Shown in pieces: positions 15,077 through 23,354 of a stretch of 54,179 nt of DNA. The notes beneath the pieces are model-generated. The model did no database searches. It worked only from the letters and a program-made list of their open reading frames with translations, and was not told where the DNA came from. Source of the DNA: DAOUGC01 sp034429695 (GTDB lineage Bacteria; Chloroflexota; Anaerolineae; Anaerolineales; Anaerolineaceae); the NCBI GenBank assembly GCA_034429695.1, contig DAOUGC010000193.1, forward strand, positions 1-54,179, given 5' to 3'. The position numbers and the translations under genes were made by a program. Each line of letters starts with the position of its first letter. The stretch's first letter is position 1.

Positions 15077-17517
15077 GTATTTATATCACCTGCGGCGATG
15101 CAAGCCATCACATATAAAGGATCCATGTCAACCGTATAATCCTGTACAGACAGAGGGATGCGATTAAGGGCATGGGCGATCATCTGATCCAGTGGTGATG
15201 TGGCAGCGGGGATGGCATGTTTCTCAGGGGCGGCGGTGGATGTGATTTGCGAGTCACCAGTCGCTTCGCCCAACTCGGATAAAGCCTGAGCAGCAAGCTG
15301 TCTTTCGGCTCCGTGAAGTTGCTGGACTTGTTGACCCAACCAGCCGACCAGTTTGCGGATTTGCATCCGATAGAGACCTTTGTGGGTGGTATGACCATGA
15401 CGGACGAGCGCCAGCAGAATTAGCCCTGTCAGGCGTGGGTCATCCTTCCAGGAACCGTTGGGACTCTGCGTGCGGATCAAATAACGCAAGTAGTCCTTGG
15501 GGGAGTGTTTGGACAGGATCTCTTCCAATTCGGATTTTTCCTGATCCTGGTGTTCAATGGGCGTTGCCTCACCTAAATGCCCCGATGACATGCTTCTGGG
15601 GGTGGAGAAAGCATCCATGACAGTACCATGCAGAGACATGGGTCTCGGTGATGTAGTCATACGTTTTAACAGCGCTCCACGTGGGGCAACCGGCATGGGG
15701 GAGGGAGGGGCAAACCCGGCGGGCTCCAGGTGTTGAGGGAGCAACTGGGTGATAACCACCTTGCCGGTTGATTTTCCATCCACCACATTTGCTGTATCCT
15801 GGGCAATGAAGGCAGTGTAAGGCGAGAGGACGCGGTTTTCAATGGAAAGTTCGATGATTTGTTTCCGCGCTGTTTTTTCACTGGCAGGTTCGAGCGTGAT
15901 CTGATCGATCAATTCATCAATACAGGCTTTGGCATGGTTGCGGGCCAGCATGTCATCCAGCATGGGGTTGCTGAGCAGTTCTGTTTCCATGTTCACCGTC
16001 CTGTCGCCCATGCGCGCTTTTAGCATGAGCCGGGCAGTGGCTGAGAGCCTGGATAACTGACCGGTGATCTCGAGCGGTTGACCCAGGTAGAGGTCAGGGA
16101 GGGGGAATGGGTGGATGGCTTTTAACTGAGCACCTGAAATGGAAACTTCCAGATGGGTCAACACTGGGAAGGAGATGCGATCCTGGAAACGCAGGATGGC
16201 CTCCTCGATGTCCTCATCCAGTTGCAGAAACTCACACACACCGCGTCCCATGCGCGCCATGCGGCGCAATAACGCCCGATTGACGCTGGGCCCGATGCCA
16301 AATGTGAACAGGCGGGCATCGTCCAGCTTCTTCAACATGGTGCGGATAACTTGATCGTTGGCATGAACAGCGCCATCGGTGAAAAAGACCACAAAACGCT
16401 GTCTGGCAGGGTCAGGCGGAATGGCTAAAGCCGTCTGGACGGCATGGATGATTTCCGTACCACCGCGTCCTTGAACAGACGCCAGATATTGATCCGCCTG
16501 TTGGATGGTGTCTTCATCCGGTTTGGATGGTTCCAGGCTGAACCACTCGACCAAATCGTCAAATAACAGAATTCGAAAGCGATCATCAGGGTTGAGGGCT
16601 CGCAGACAGGCCCGCAGGGCGTTACGCGCTTGAGCAATGGGCTCACCACTCATAGAACCAGAACGATCCAGCACAAAAATGATCTCGCGGGCCACAGGAG
16701 CCAGGTCGGCATCGTCCACAGAGGGTACAAGCACTGCGCTGAAGGTGCGCTTTGAGCCGGAAGAGGTCACCCAGGCAGGGAAGTTGGTGTGGGTGGTGTT
16801 TTTTGGTTTCCAGCGCAGGATGAAATCATGATCCGGCAGTGTGTCAGCCGAAAGCGCAGCCGAGAAGTGGTGGTGATCCAGTGTTTCAATGATGACGGAA
16901 TGTGTTGGGCTTGCGATTTCCTCAACATCCATACCTGCATCGAAGGAAACCTGCAGGCTGACTTTGCCTATCTCTTGTTTGTCTGTGGTAAATGGCGCTG
17001 ATGCGGGGTCTTCCACAGGGTTATCCGGGCTTTCATAACGGGGTGTTATACCCATGGGGAAGATGAATTCGATTGAGCCATCAGACCAGACGAGCGGTTG
17101 CTGGTACCGAATGCGCGTGATGATGGTCTCGCCGGGTAAAACGTTGGCAATTCTATTTGAAAATAGATCGGGAGCGCGCTCTTCCAGCAAGGCGGCCTGG
17201 CGACCTTCATTCAATGCTTCCTGATAAGACTGCCTGGCTTGCTCCAGTTCCTCTATCGTGGCATTGATTTTTCGGGAACCGATCTGGATCTCAAAGTCAA
17301 TCACGGCTGCATGGTCGGGCAGGGGAAACAGGTAGTCGAGTTCAACCGGTATGGTATATGGATTGTTAAATCTTTGCGTGACCAGAACCGAGGCAGTCAG
17401 GCCCATGCCGTGAACATTGACAGAGGTGTGCTCAAGCGGAAGAGGGGAAGTGTTCTCGCCTACAGGCAGGATAAAACCGATGCAACCGGTAAAAGGGATG
17501 GATGATTTGTTGGTCAT
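15073..17517 (-). CDS. VIT domain and von Willebrand factor A domain protein
   Basis: An 814-residue protein with the architecture of inter-alpha-trypsin-inhibitor heavy chains. A VIT domain occupies roughly residues 20-145 (VTQRFNNPYTIPVELDYLFP; VLPGETIITRIRYQQPL). A VWA domain begins near 278 with an intact MIDAS, D284-x-S286-x-S288, and later FFTDGAVHAND. About 250 further residues follow, including a QSPNGSWKDDPRLTG stretch. There is no signal peptide or membrane anchor, so it is predicted to be cytosolic. It lies 18 bases downstream of a MerR-family gene and shares its promoter. The function of bacterial VIT/VWA proteins is poorly defined; a metal-dependent adhesion or scaffold role is the family inference. 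Confidence 0.88.
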   Translation of the reverse strand: MTNKSSIPFTGCIGFILPVGENTSPLPLEHTSVNVHGMGLTASVLVTQRFNNPYTIPVELDYLFPLPDHAAVIDFEIQIGSRKINATIEELEQARQSYQEALNEGRQAALLEERAPDLFSNRIANVLPGETIITRIRYQQPLVWSDGSIEFIFPMGITPRYESPDNPVEDPASAPFTTDKQEIGKVSLQVSFDAGMDVEEIASPTHSVIIETLDHHHFSAALSADTLPDHDFILRWKPKNTTHTNFPAWVTSSGSKRTFSAVLVPSVDDADLAPVAREIIFVLDRSGSMSGEPIAQARNALRACLRALNPDDRFRILLFDDLVEWFSLEPSKPDEDTIQQADQYLASVQGRGGTEIIHAVQTALAIPPDPARQRFVVFFTDGAVHANDQVIRTMLKKLDDARLFTFGIGPSVNRALLRRMARMGRGVCEFLQLDEDIEEAILRFQDRISFPVLTHLEVSISGAQLKAIHPFPLPDLYLGQPLEITGQLSRLSATARLMLKARMGDRTVNMETELLSNPMLDDMLARNHAKACIDELIDQITLEPASEKTARKQIIELSIENRVLSPYTAFIAQDTANVVDGKSTGKVVITQLLPQHLEPAGFAPPSPMPVAPRGALLKRMTTSPRPMSLHGTVMDAFSTPRSMSSGHLGEATPIEHQDQEKSELEEILSKHSPKDYLRYLIRTQSPNGSWKDDPRLTGLILLALVRHGHTTHKGLYRMQIRKLVGWLGQQVQQLHGAERQLAAQALSELGEATGDSQITSTAAPEKHAIPAATSPLDQMIAHALNRIPLSVQDYTVDMDPLYVMACIAAGDINT

Positions 17518-17535
17518 GGTTTCTCCTTAATGATG

Positions 17536-17964
17536 TTAATCGAATATCTGTCTGGCTGTGTCGAGCAGTTCCATCGCTTTTTGCCTGTCGGATGGTGAAA
17601 GCCCTGACGGAATGATGATTGTTACACCGGAGGGGAATACGTGGTGTGTGCAGGTAATTCCGCGTTTGGCTGTGGCTCCTCCGGGTTGCTCGTGGTTTTT
17701 AGCCATTTTCTGTTTGGATTGCAGGCGCTCAAGCAATTCTGTGTGATTAACGCTGGCATAATACTCGCGAATCTGGTCCAGGCGCATGCCTTCTTCCCGT
17801 AAGTGCGGTAGTAATTTCAAGCGGGTGAGATGCTCCTGATGATAAACGGCTCCAAGACCAGCGCCGGTCGCAGGAGGAATAACACCCTGCTGGATGTAAA
17901 AATGAATATTTCTTTTCGATATGCCAGTCTCGGCGGTCAAATCATTGATGGTATAGTCGGGCAT
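17536..17964 (-). CDS. MerR-family transcriptional regulator
   Basis: A 142-residue regulator. Residues 3-70 are a MerR winged helix-turn-helix: YTINDLTAETGISKRNIHFY, then the wing YHQEHLTRLKLL and the helix LREEGMRLDQIREYY. The remainder holds a short helix and an 85-residue effector part ending in a hydrophobic segment (GVTIIIPSG); no metal-binding cysteine pair is present, so it is not a metal sensor of the MerR/CueR type. The ATG at 17962-17964 follows GGAGGG with a six-base gap. The gene precedes the VIT/VWA gene by 18 bases, and a 19-base palindrome lies in its promoter, which suggests autoregulation of the pair. Confidence 0.88.
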   Translation of the reverse strand: MPDYTINDLTAETGISKRNIHFYIQQGVIPPATGAGLGAVYHQEHLTRLKLLPHLREEGMRLDQIREYYASVNHTELLERLQSKQKMAKNHEQPGGATAKRGITCTHHVFPSGVTIIIPSGLSPSDRQKAMELLDTARQIFD

Positions 17965-17985
17965 GGGTGATCCCTCCATACAATA

Positions 17986-18014
17986 AATATAACACTGTTA
18001 TATTATACTGTCAA
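17986..18014 (-). promoter_or_regulatory. merR-VIT/VWA promoter with embedded palindromic operator
   Basis: On the minus strand TTGACA (18009-18014), a 17-base spacer and TATATT (17986-17991) make a near-consensus promoter. The palindrome AATATAACACTGTTATATT (plus strand, 17986-18004) has nine matching bases on each side of a central C and covers the -10 box and most of the spacer, the usual position of a MerR-family operator. Its 17-base spacer differs from the 19-20 bases of MerR-activated promoters, so repression is the simpler reading. The predicted 5-prime leader is only about 15 bases. Confidence 0.75.
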
Positions 18015-18023
18015 GTTATTGGG

Positions 18024-18060
18024 GAAAAAAAGCAACTGACGCATGCTTGCCATCAGTTGC
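18024..18060 (-). terminator. Intrinsic terminator after the HAD phosphatase gene
   Basis: An 8-base-pair stem (18032-18039 with 18053-18060) and 13-base loop. On the minus strand it is followed by a T run at 18025-18031. It separates the HAD gene from the merR promoter. Confidence 0.75.
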
Positions 18061-18083
18061 CATACGTGCCAAAAAGTCGGAAG

Positions 18084-18749
18084 TTATAAAGTTTGGATTT
18101 GTTTGATCAATTCTGGAAGTGGAACCGCTGACATGGATGGAATGATCAGGTCAGCGGGGGAGAGGTCCAGAAACTCGCTGATCTTATTTGGTACTGCCAC
18201 GCAATAACAACCGGCTGCCTTGCCAGCCAGCAAGCCGTTGCGGGAATCTTCGAGTACGATGGATTCTTGCGGCTCAACCCCCAGATTCTTCATGGCGCAC
18301 TGGAACAGATCGGGGAAGGGTTTGGCCCGGGGAACTTCATCGAAAGTACAAACAAAATCAAAGTGATGGGTAAGGTTCAGGCGATCCAGATGCCCTCCAA
18401 CCCACCATCGGTCGCCACTGGAGGCTACTGCCAACTTAAGCCCCATCTGGCGGCCAACCTCCAGATAGTCCATGACACCTGGCAGGGGTTTTTCGTTATA
18501 CAGGGTGACCTTGAGAATTTCTTCCATGCGTTTGTCCAGGTCTGAGCGCAGCAGACGCTGCCCGGTCTGCTGGTGGATCAACACCACCGGGTCAAATGCC
18601 AGCGCGTCCAGACCAAGATACGATGCGTAAGTTTCAAGAGTCAGCTCGCACTGATTTTCTTTAAATATCTCAGCCCAGGCTGAGAAGATGGGATATTCTG
18701 TATCAAGAATTAAACCGTCGAAATCAAAAAGCAAGGCTTTGATGGTCAC
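18084..18749 (-). CDS. HAD-superfamily phosphatase, beta-phosphoglucomutase-like
   Basis: A 221-residue HAD hydrolase of subfamily IA. Motif I is DFDGLILDTE (nucleophile Asp9 or nearby), motif II is VASSG, motif III is the lysine in RAKPFPD, and motif IV is VLEDSRNGLLAG. A helical cap sits between motifs I and II. The pattern resembles beta-phosphoglucomutase and 2-deoxyglucose-6-phosphatase relatives, but the substrate is not determined by these motifs. A GTTCGCA inverted repeat lies about 30 bases upstream, and an intrinsic terminator follows. It is likely a single-gene transcript. Confidence 0.85.
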   Translation of the reverse strand: MTIKALLFDFDGLILDTEYPIFSAWAEIFKENQCELTLETYASYLGLDALAFDPVVLIHQQTGQRLLRSDLDKRMEEILKVTLYNEKPLPGVMDYLEVGRQMGLKLAVASSGDRWWVGGHLDRLNLTHHFDFVCTFDEVPRAKPFPDLFQCAMKNLGVEPQESIVLEDSRNGLLAGKAAGCYCVAVPNKISEFLDLSPADLIIPSMSAVPLPELIKQIQTL

Positions 18750-18775
18750 GATGAACCCCGTTTAGGATGATGTCG

Positions 18776-18795
18776 GTTCGCATTTGGCTGCGAAC
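18776..18795. repeat. 7-base inverted repeat upstream of the HAD gene
   Basis: GTTCGCA (18776-18782) and TGCGAAC (18789-18795) are separated by six bases. The repeat lies 27 bases before the HAD start. It could be an operator; no -10/-35 pair is convincing around it. Confidence 0.4.
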
Positions 18796-18815
18796 AATGT
18801 GTCCAGTATACGTCA

Positions 18816-18855
18816 AACTGCCGGGAAAAGGCAACCACGCCCTGCCCCGGCAGTT
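18816..18855 (-). terminator. Possible terminator after the FAD oxidoreductase pair
   Basis: A 10-base-pair stem (18816-18825 with 18846-18855) with a 20-base loop that can form a smaller inner stem. Only a short T run follows on the minus strand, so termination is likely but not certain. Confidence 0.5.
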
Positions 18856-18879
18856 CTTATAGCTAATCAATCTCAAAGA

Positions 18880-20040
18880 TTACTTCAACAGCTCTTGCGC
18901 GCCGAACTCCCTGCCAGGAGCAACATAAGACAGGGTCTGGCGGTCTTCATCGGTGACTTCATCGCACACGACACGCTGGATCAACTCGCCCAGGGCAGGA
19001 CCGAGCATGAAACCCTGTCCGCACATGCCCACAGCCAGCAGGAAACCACTCTTTTCCTGCGCCCAACCAACGATGGGGAAGCCGTCCGGCGTCATGGGGT
19101 ATAACCCGCGCCATGTGCGCCGCACACGAATGTTCTTGAGGCGGGGCATGACCTCAATCATACGTTTTGAGACCATTGGCAGGAATGTACTGGTTTCTTC
19201 GGTGTCGAAACCCCAGATGTTTGGACTGGGGGTGATGCAGAAGAAGATCTGGCCGGTGTGATGCTGGTAGAAATAATAGTTGCTTGAGCCTGGCGTGGGG
19301 CGGATATCGACGACCATGGGTTCAAGAAAACGCGCAACCGGCTCGGTGACGGCGGCTTCATGAGAGTCAGGAGTGACAGGAACATTGACGCCAGCCAGGG
19401 CGGCCACTTCTTTTGCCCAGGCGCCAGCCGCGTTGATTATCACTGGTGCGTGATAGTCGCCGAGGAGGGTGCGTACACCCACAACCCGATCATTTTCACA
19501 AAGGATTTCGGTTACGCCTTCCTGAAAGTGAAAATCGGCCCCGGCCTGTTGGGCATGGCGGTGAAAAGCACAGACAGACAGCAGAGGGGATGCACTGCCA
19601 TCATCGGGAGAGAAGGTGCCACCCAGCAATCCATCCGGGTTCAGGTCTGGAACAATTTGTCGCAAATCTGCAGCGTCATGCCAGTTGATATTCAACCCGT
19701 AAGCTTTCTGGCGTGTGGTCAAAGAGAGGAGCGATTGTTTTTCCTGATCGCGGTAGGCAACGAAGCAATACCCGCCGCGATACCATTCCAGCTCATCACC
19801 ATAAACTTCCTTCCAGGTTGAAAAGATTTCAATCGAACGCAGACTGAGACGGATTTTTGCAGGGTCAGAATGGGTGGCACGGATGCCGCCAATTGCCTTT
19901 TTGTTGGACGCCTGACCGGCGCTGGCATGCGGATCAAGCACCAGGGTGCGCAGACCGGCTTTCGCCAGGTAGAAAGCAGCGGGCGTTCCCACAGAACCCG
20001 CGCCCAGTATGATGACATCATAATTGTTGGCTGTGTTCAT
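18880..20040 (-). CDS. FAD-dependent DAO-family dehydrogenase (sarcosine/proline/glycine oxidase beta-type catalytic subunit)
   Basis: A 386-residue DAO-fold flavoprotein. The dinucleotide motif GAGSVGTPAAFYLAKAG is near residues 13-29, followed by the GGIRATHSDPAK region and the C-terminal MTPDGFPIVG and GMCGQGFMLGPALG motifs that bind the flavin in sarcosine oxidase beta and HcnC/PDH-beta proteins. It oxidises a secondary or primary amine or amino acid and should pass electrons to the 701-residue partner, whose gene ends three bases upstream. Candidate substrates are proline, hydroxyproline, sarcosine and glycine. The sequence does not decide between them, and no tetrahydrofolate-binding domain is present. 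Confidence 0.83.
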   Translation of the reverse strand: MNTANNYDVIILGAGSVGTPAAFYLAKAGLRTLVLDPHASAGQASNKKAIGGIRATHSDPAKIRLSLRSIEIFSTWKEVYGDELEWYRGGYCFVAYRDQEKQSLLSLTTRQKAYGLNINWHDAADLRQIVPDLNPDGLLGGTFSPDDGSASPLLSVCAFHRHAQQAGADFHFQEGVTEILCENDRVVGVRTLLGDYHAPVIINAAGAWAKEVAALAGVNVPVTPDSHEAAVTEPVARFLEPMVVDIRPTPGSSNYYFYQHHTGQIFFCITPSPNIWGFDTEETSTFLPMVSKRMIEVMPRLKNIRVRRTWRGLYPMTPDGFPIVGWAQEKSGFLLAVGMCGQGFMLGPALGELIQRVVCDEVTDEDRQTLSYVAPGREFGAQELLK

Positions 20041-20043
20041 GGG

Positions 20044-22149
20044 TTATCGATCCTGCTCATTCTGATCATCGGTTGCATTTTTTCCGGCAAAGACCGCCAA
20101 AGGCACTTCGACGAACAATGGGCGGCGAGTGTTATCGGTTACTTCAGAAGCCGGTACACCCTCCTCCCTGAACAACCGATGGATCATGGTGCGGCAGGTT
20201 TTTGACCCACATGCACCCATGCCGGCGCGGGTGATGGCTTTGATGGCGTTGACATCGCGGATGCCAGAGCGGATGACAGCCCGGATTTCGCCCGCGGTCA
20301 CGCGTTCGCAGCGGCAGATGATGGTATCGTCATCCAGATGTTCCACCCAGTGGTCCATGGGCTGCGAGACCTCATCCTCCTGGATGCGAATTCCAGCGAT
20401 GCGGGTTGCAATGGCCCGCGGCGCCACCACCTGGACAATCAGGGTGCGGTCATTATTGGGGATCTTATGGATGGAAATGACAGGCACCTCACCCAGGCTG
20501 TTGCCGCCTGTCTCGAAAACCTCGACACTGTCCTTGCCATCCAATACTTCCTGGTTGTACTCAAACGGTATGGATACAATGGGTTGCTCTGGATTGGCGT
20601 GATAATCCACCAGGGTGATGGCCAACCCGGGGCAACCGGCAACACACTGTTCACAGTACTGGCAGCAGTAATTATTGCCAAGGAAGGTGGGAACCGAGCG
20701 GATATCCCCCTCGTTCACAAAGATCAGACCGTTAGGGCACAGTGAAGCACAGGGGTTACAGGGTATTTCCTGGGTGCAGTGAATGACCGGTATGACCCCT
20801 GCGGCCACCTCGGGCAGGGTCTCCGAAAAATTTTCGCCGGGTTTCGATTTCAAGATCTCTGCTGTGCGATGCCACTCCGCCGGTATGGGGGGCACATCCA
20901 GACCGAGGGCGTAGGCGACTTCCATGCCTTTGATCTTGCCAGAGAACATGGCTGCCGATGCTTCGGCGATCTCCTCGGCGTCGCCAGCGGAGAACGTGGT
21001 CATGCCGTATTCGATGGCTTTGTGATAGAACTCGTCCACCGGGTCAAGACCCACGGCAATGAGAACTGCATCACATTCAAAGGATTTTTCAGTGCCAGGA
21101 ACAGCACGGAATTTCTCATCCACTGCGGCGATGGTAACCGAATTGACGTAGTCATCACCATTGGCGCTGATGATGGTGTGTGAGGTGTAAATGGGTACAC
21201 CCATGCGGGCAAGTTTGTCGCGGTGCACCTTGTAACCACCACACTCAGGCAGGGCTTCGACCAACCCAACCACCTGGATGCCTGCTTGAAGGGCGTGATA
21301 GCCGGCAATCAGGCCGACATTACCCCCGCCAACGATGAAGAGCCGGTTTGCGGGCTTGACCAGATCGCGGTTGACCAGGGTCTGAAATGCACCCGCGCCA
21401 TATACACCGGGGAGCGTGTTTCCTTTGAATGCCAGGAATTTTTCCCGCGCACCGGTTGCAACCAGAAGCACCTTGGGACGCACCAGTACGTACTGGTCGT
21501 TATTCTTTAGGATGCCGACCTTTTGATCACTGTATACAGCCACAGCGGTGCTGTGCAACCAGATCTCCACGCTTTGGTGCTGTCTTAGATCAGTTTCCAG
21601 GCGGGTGGCAATATCAATTCCACGGGTTCCGGCATAAACAGCGCCGGATGAACCAAAAAAGCGGTGGGTTTGAAGTACCAGCTTGCCGCCCAGGCGGTGT
21701 TTGTCATCAACAAGGACCACCTGCACGCCCAGTTTTCCCAGTTCAATGGCTGCCGACAGACCAGCAGGGCCACCACCAATGATCATTACGGGAACGTCCA
21801 ACTCCTCAACGGGTTTTTGTTCCACGGCAGGTGAGTTCATCGGAAGCTCGGGCAAGCCATCCATGGGGTCAACACGCATGCCTGGTTTTACCAGTTCCAT
21901 GCAGGATTTCACAGGGAAACCATCGCACAATACCATGCATTGTGAGCATTGACCATTGGCACAATAGATGCCCTGAGGGGAACCATCCTTGGGGTGATGA
22001 CCAAAAACACGTATGCCGTTGGCGAACAGGGCGGCAGAGATGGTTTCTCCAGATCTGGCCATAAGCGGTTGTCCCTGCCAGAAAAATTCAAATTCATTGC
22101 CTTCAGGAATGGGGAGAATGGGATGCCTGTCAATCCGGTTATGAGCCAT
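20044..22149 (-). CDS. Multi-domain FAD/iron-sulfur electron-transfer subunit (HcnA-HcnB-ferredoxin fusion)
   Basis: A 701-residue fusion. Residues about 15-100 are a [2Fe-2S] Fer2_4 domain (CANGQCSQC plus a distal Cys). Residues about 115-440 are an FAD/NAD-binding disulfide-reductase-like domain (IIGGGPAGLSAAIELG; later FIVGGGNVGLIAG; TFSAGDAEEIAEAS). Next come two ferredoxin-type clusters, C-x5-C-x2-C-x3-CP and CCQYCEQCVAGCP. Near the C-terminus is a BFD-like [2Fe-2S] segment (CRCERVTAGEIRAVIRSG; GACGSKTCRTMI). Separate proteins usually carry these parts in archaeal dye-linked proline dehydrogenases and hydrogen cyanide synthase relatives. With the DAO-family gene three bases downstream it forms a heteromeric amino-acid or amine dehydrogenase. 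The final acceptor (ferredoxin, quinone or NAD) is unknown. Confidence 0.85.
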   Translation of the reverse strand: MAHNRIDRHPILPIPEGNEFEFFWQGQPLMARSGETISAALFANGIRVFGHHPKDGSPQGIYCANGQCSQCMVLCDGFPVKSCMELVKPGMRVDPMDGLPELPMNSPAVEQKPVEELDVPVMIIGGGPAGLSAAIELGKLGVQVVLVDDKHRLGGKLVLQTHRFFGSSGAVYAGTRGIDIATRLETDLRQHQSVEIWLHSTAVAVYSDQKVGILKNNDQYVLVRPKVLLVATGAREKFLAFKGNTLPGVYGAGAFQTLVNRDLVKPANRLFIVGGGNVGLIAGYHALQAGIQVVGLVEALPECGGYKVHRDKLARMGVPIYTSHTIISANGDDYVNSVTIAAVDEKFRAVPGTEKSFECDAVLIAVGLDPVDEFYHKAIEYGMTTFSAGDAEEIAEASAAMFSGKIKGMEVAYALGLDVPPIPAEWHRTAEILKSKPGENFSETLPEVAAGVIPVIHCTQEIPCNPCASLCPNGLIFVNEGDIRSVPTFLGNNYCCQYCEQCVAGCPGLAITLVDYHANPEQPIVSIPFEYNQEVLDGKDSVEVFETGGNSLGEVPVISIHKIPNNDRTLIVQVVAPRAIATRIAGIRIQEDEVSQPMDHWVEHLDDDTIICRCERVTAGEIRAVIRSGIRDVNAIKAITRAGMGACGSKTCRTMIHRLFREEGVPASEVTDNTRRPLFVEVPLAVFAGKNATDDQNEQDR

Positions 22150-22334
22150 AAAGTTCCCTTCTTCGGATCAAGAATTAGGTTGTTCAGACAGTCTATCCGA
22201 TTGTATCAAAACAATGAAATGTCGAATACTTACTTTAAGTCATACTTCGCCTTCCATGTATCACTACCCGGTTTCTCGTGATAAAATTTTCATGAGCAAT
22301 CCTACAAACCGGAAAGTCAATTCTGGAGGGAGAG

Positions 22335-23303
22335 ATGAAGCGGATCGCGGTTTTAACAAGTGGTGGTGACGCGCCGGGAATGAATGCAGCCATCCGCGCG
22401 GTGGTTCGATCTGCGCTGGATAAAGGTGTTGATGTCATGGGAGTACGTAATGGTTATGAGGGTTTGATCGAAGGGAAAATAATCCCGATGGGCGCACGGG
22501 ATGTGGGCGGCATCATCCAGCGAGGGGGGACCATTCTTGGCAGCGCCCGCAGCCTTGAGTTTAAAACCGAAGCTGGTCAGCGAAAAGCACTTCGAACTCT
22601 GAATCAGTTTGGCGTTGAAGGATTGGTGGTGATCGGCGGCAATGGATCACAGACCGGCGCCAATGCGTTACACACACTCGGGTTTCCGGTGGTCGGGGTT
22701 GCCTCGACGATTGATAATGATCTGGCTGGTTCAGACATCACCATAGGTGTGGACACAGCATTGAATATTGGTCTTGAAGCCATTGACCGGCTGAAGATCA
22801 CCGCGTCATCACACCAGCGGGCCTTCCTATTGGAGGTAATGGGCCGTGATTGCGGTTATCTGGCGTTAATGCTCGGCATTGCCGGTGGAGCCGAAATGGT
22901 GGTGATCCCGGAGATTGAAACCACGCCCGAGCAGGTTGCGGACGGCATTCGCGAGGCGTATGAAAAAGGAAAGGCTCACGCCATTGTGGTTGTGGCAGAG
23001 GGCGCCAAACACAATACCGAACACTTGCAGGCGTATTTCCAGGAACATAAGGAACGGTTGGGCTTCTCCATTCGCACCACCATCCTGGGCCACATTCAGC
23101 GCGGCGGCAACCCGGGCGCATTTGACAGGATTCTTGCCAGCCGTCTGGGAGCTGCTGCAGTCAAGCGAATGTTGGGGGGTGAAGTGGGCGTGCTGGTTGG
23201 ATTGATCAAGAGCGAGATCAAGACCACGCCGTTGCCTGAAGTTGTGGCGACCAAGAAGCAGCTCGACCTTTCACTGATTGAACTGCAAAACGTTTTGGAT
23301 TAG
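22335..23303 (+). CDS. pfkA: 6-phosphofructokinase
   Basis: A 322-residue PFK-A enzyme, the E. coli length. It phosphorylates fructose-6-phosphate in glycolysis. Seen motifs: SGGDAPGMNAAIR at the N-terminus, the proton-acceptor motif TIDND (Asp127, Asp129), EVMGRDCGYLAL and GHIQRGGNPGAFDR. The nucleotide loop is GGNGS: Gly104 favours ATP over pyrophosphate, but residue 103 is Asn where E. coli has the Mg2+-binding Asp. The start has GGAGGGAG directly upstream. It is transcribed alone, divergently from the FAD/Fe-S dehydrogenase operon, and is closed by a strong terminator. The 185-base upstream region has no clear promoter. Confidence 0.93.
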   Translation: MKRIAVLTSGGDAPGMNAAIRAVVRSALDKGVDVMGVRNGYEGLIEGKIIPMGARDVGGIIQRGGTILGSARSLEFKTEAGQRKALRTLNQFGVEGLVVIGGNGSQTGANALHTLGFPVVGVASTIDNDLAGSDITIGVDTALNIGLEAIDRLKITASSHQRAFLLEVMGRDCGYLALMLGIAGGAEMVVIPEIETTPEQVADGIREAYEKGKAHAIVVVAEGAKHNTEHLQAYFQEHKERLGFSIRTTILGHIQRGGNPGAFDRILASRLGAAAVKRMLGGEVGVLVGLIKSEIKTTPLPEVVATKKQLDLSLIELQNVLD

Positions 23304-23311
23304 TCATATGT

Positions 23312-23345
23312 AAACAAAAAGCCGGTAAGCGCCGGCTTTTTGTTT
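23312..23345. terminator. Bidirectional intrinsic terminator between pfkA and prfB
   Basis: A 14-base-pair stem (23312-23325 with 23332-23345) whose base is A-rich on the left and T-rich on the right, with a 6-base loop. It therefore reads as a terminator for both convergent genes. Confidence 0.88.
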
Positions 23346-23354
23346 TGGAAAATA

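Noticed and set aside
22202..22217. ATTGT-N6-ACAAT inverted repeat upstream of the FAD/Fe-S dehydrogenase operon
   Set aside because: Arms are only five bases and AT-rich, so chance occurrence is likely.
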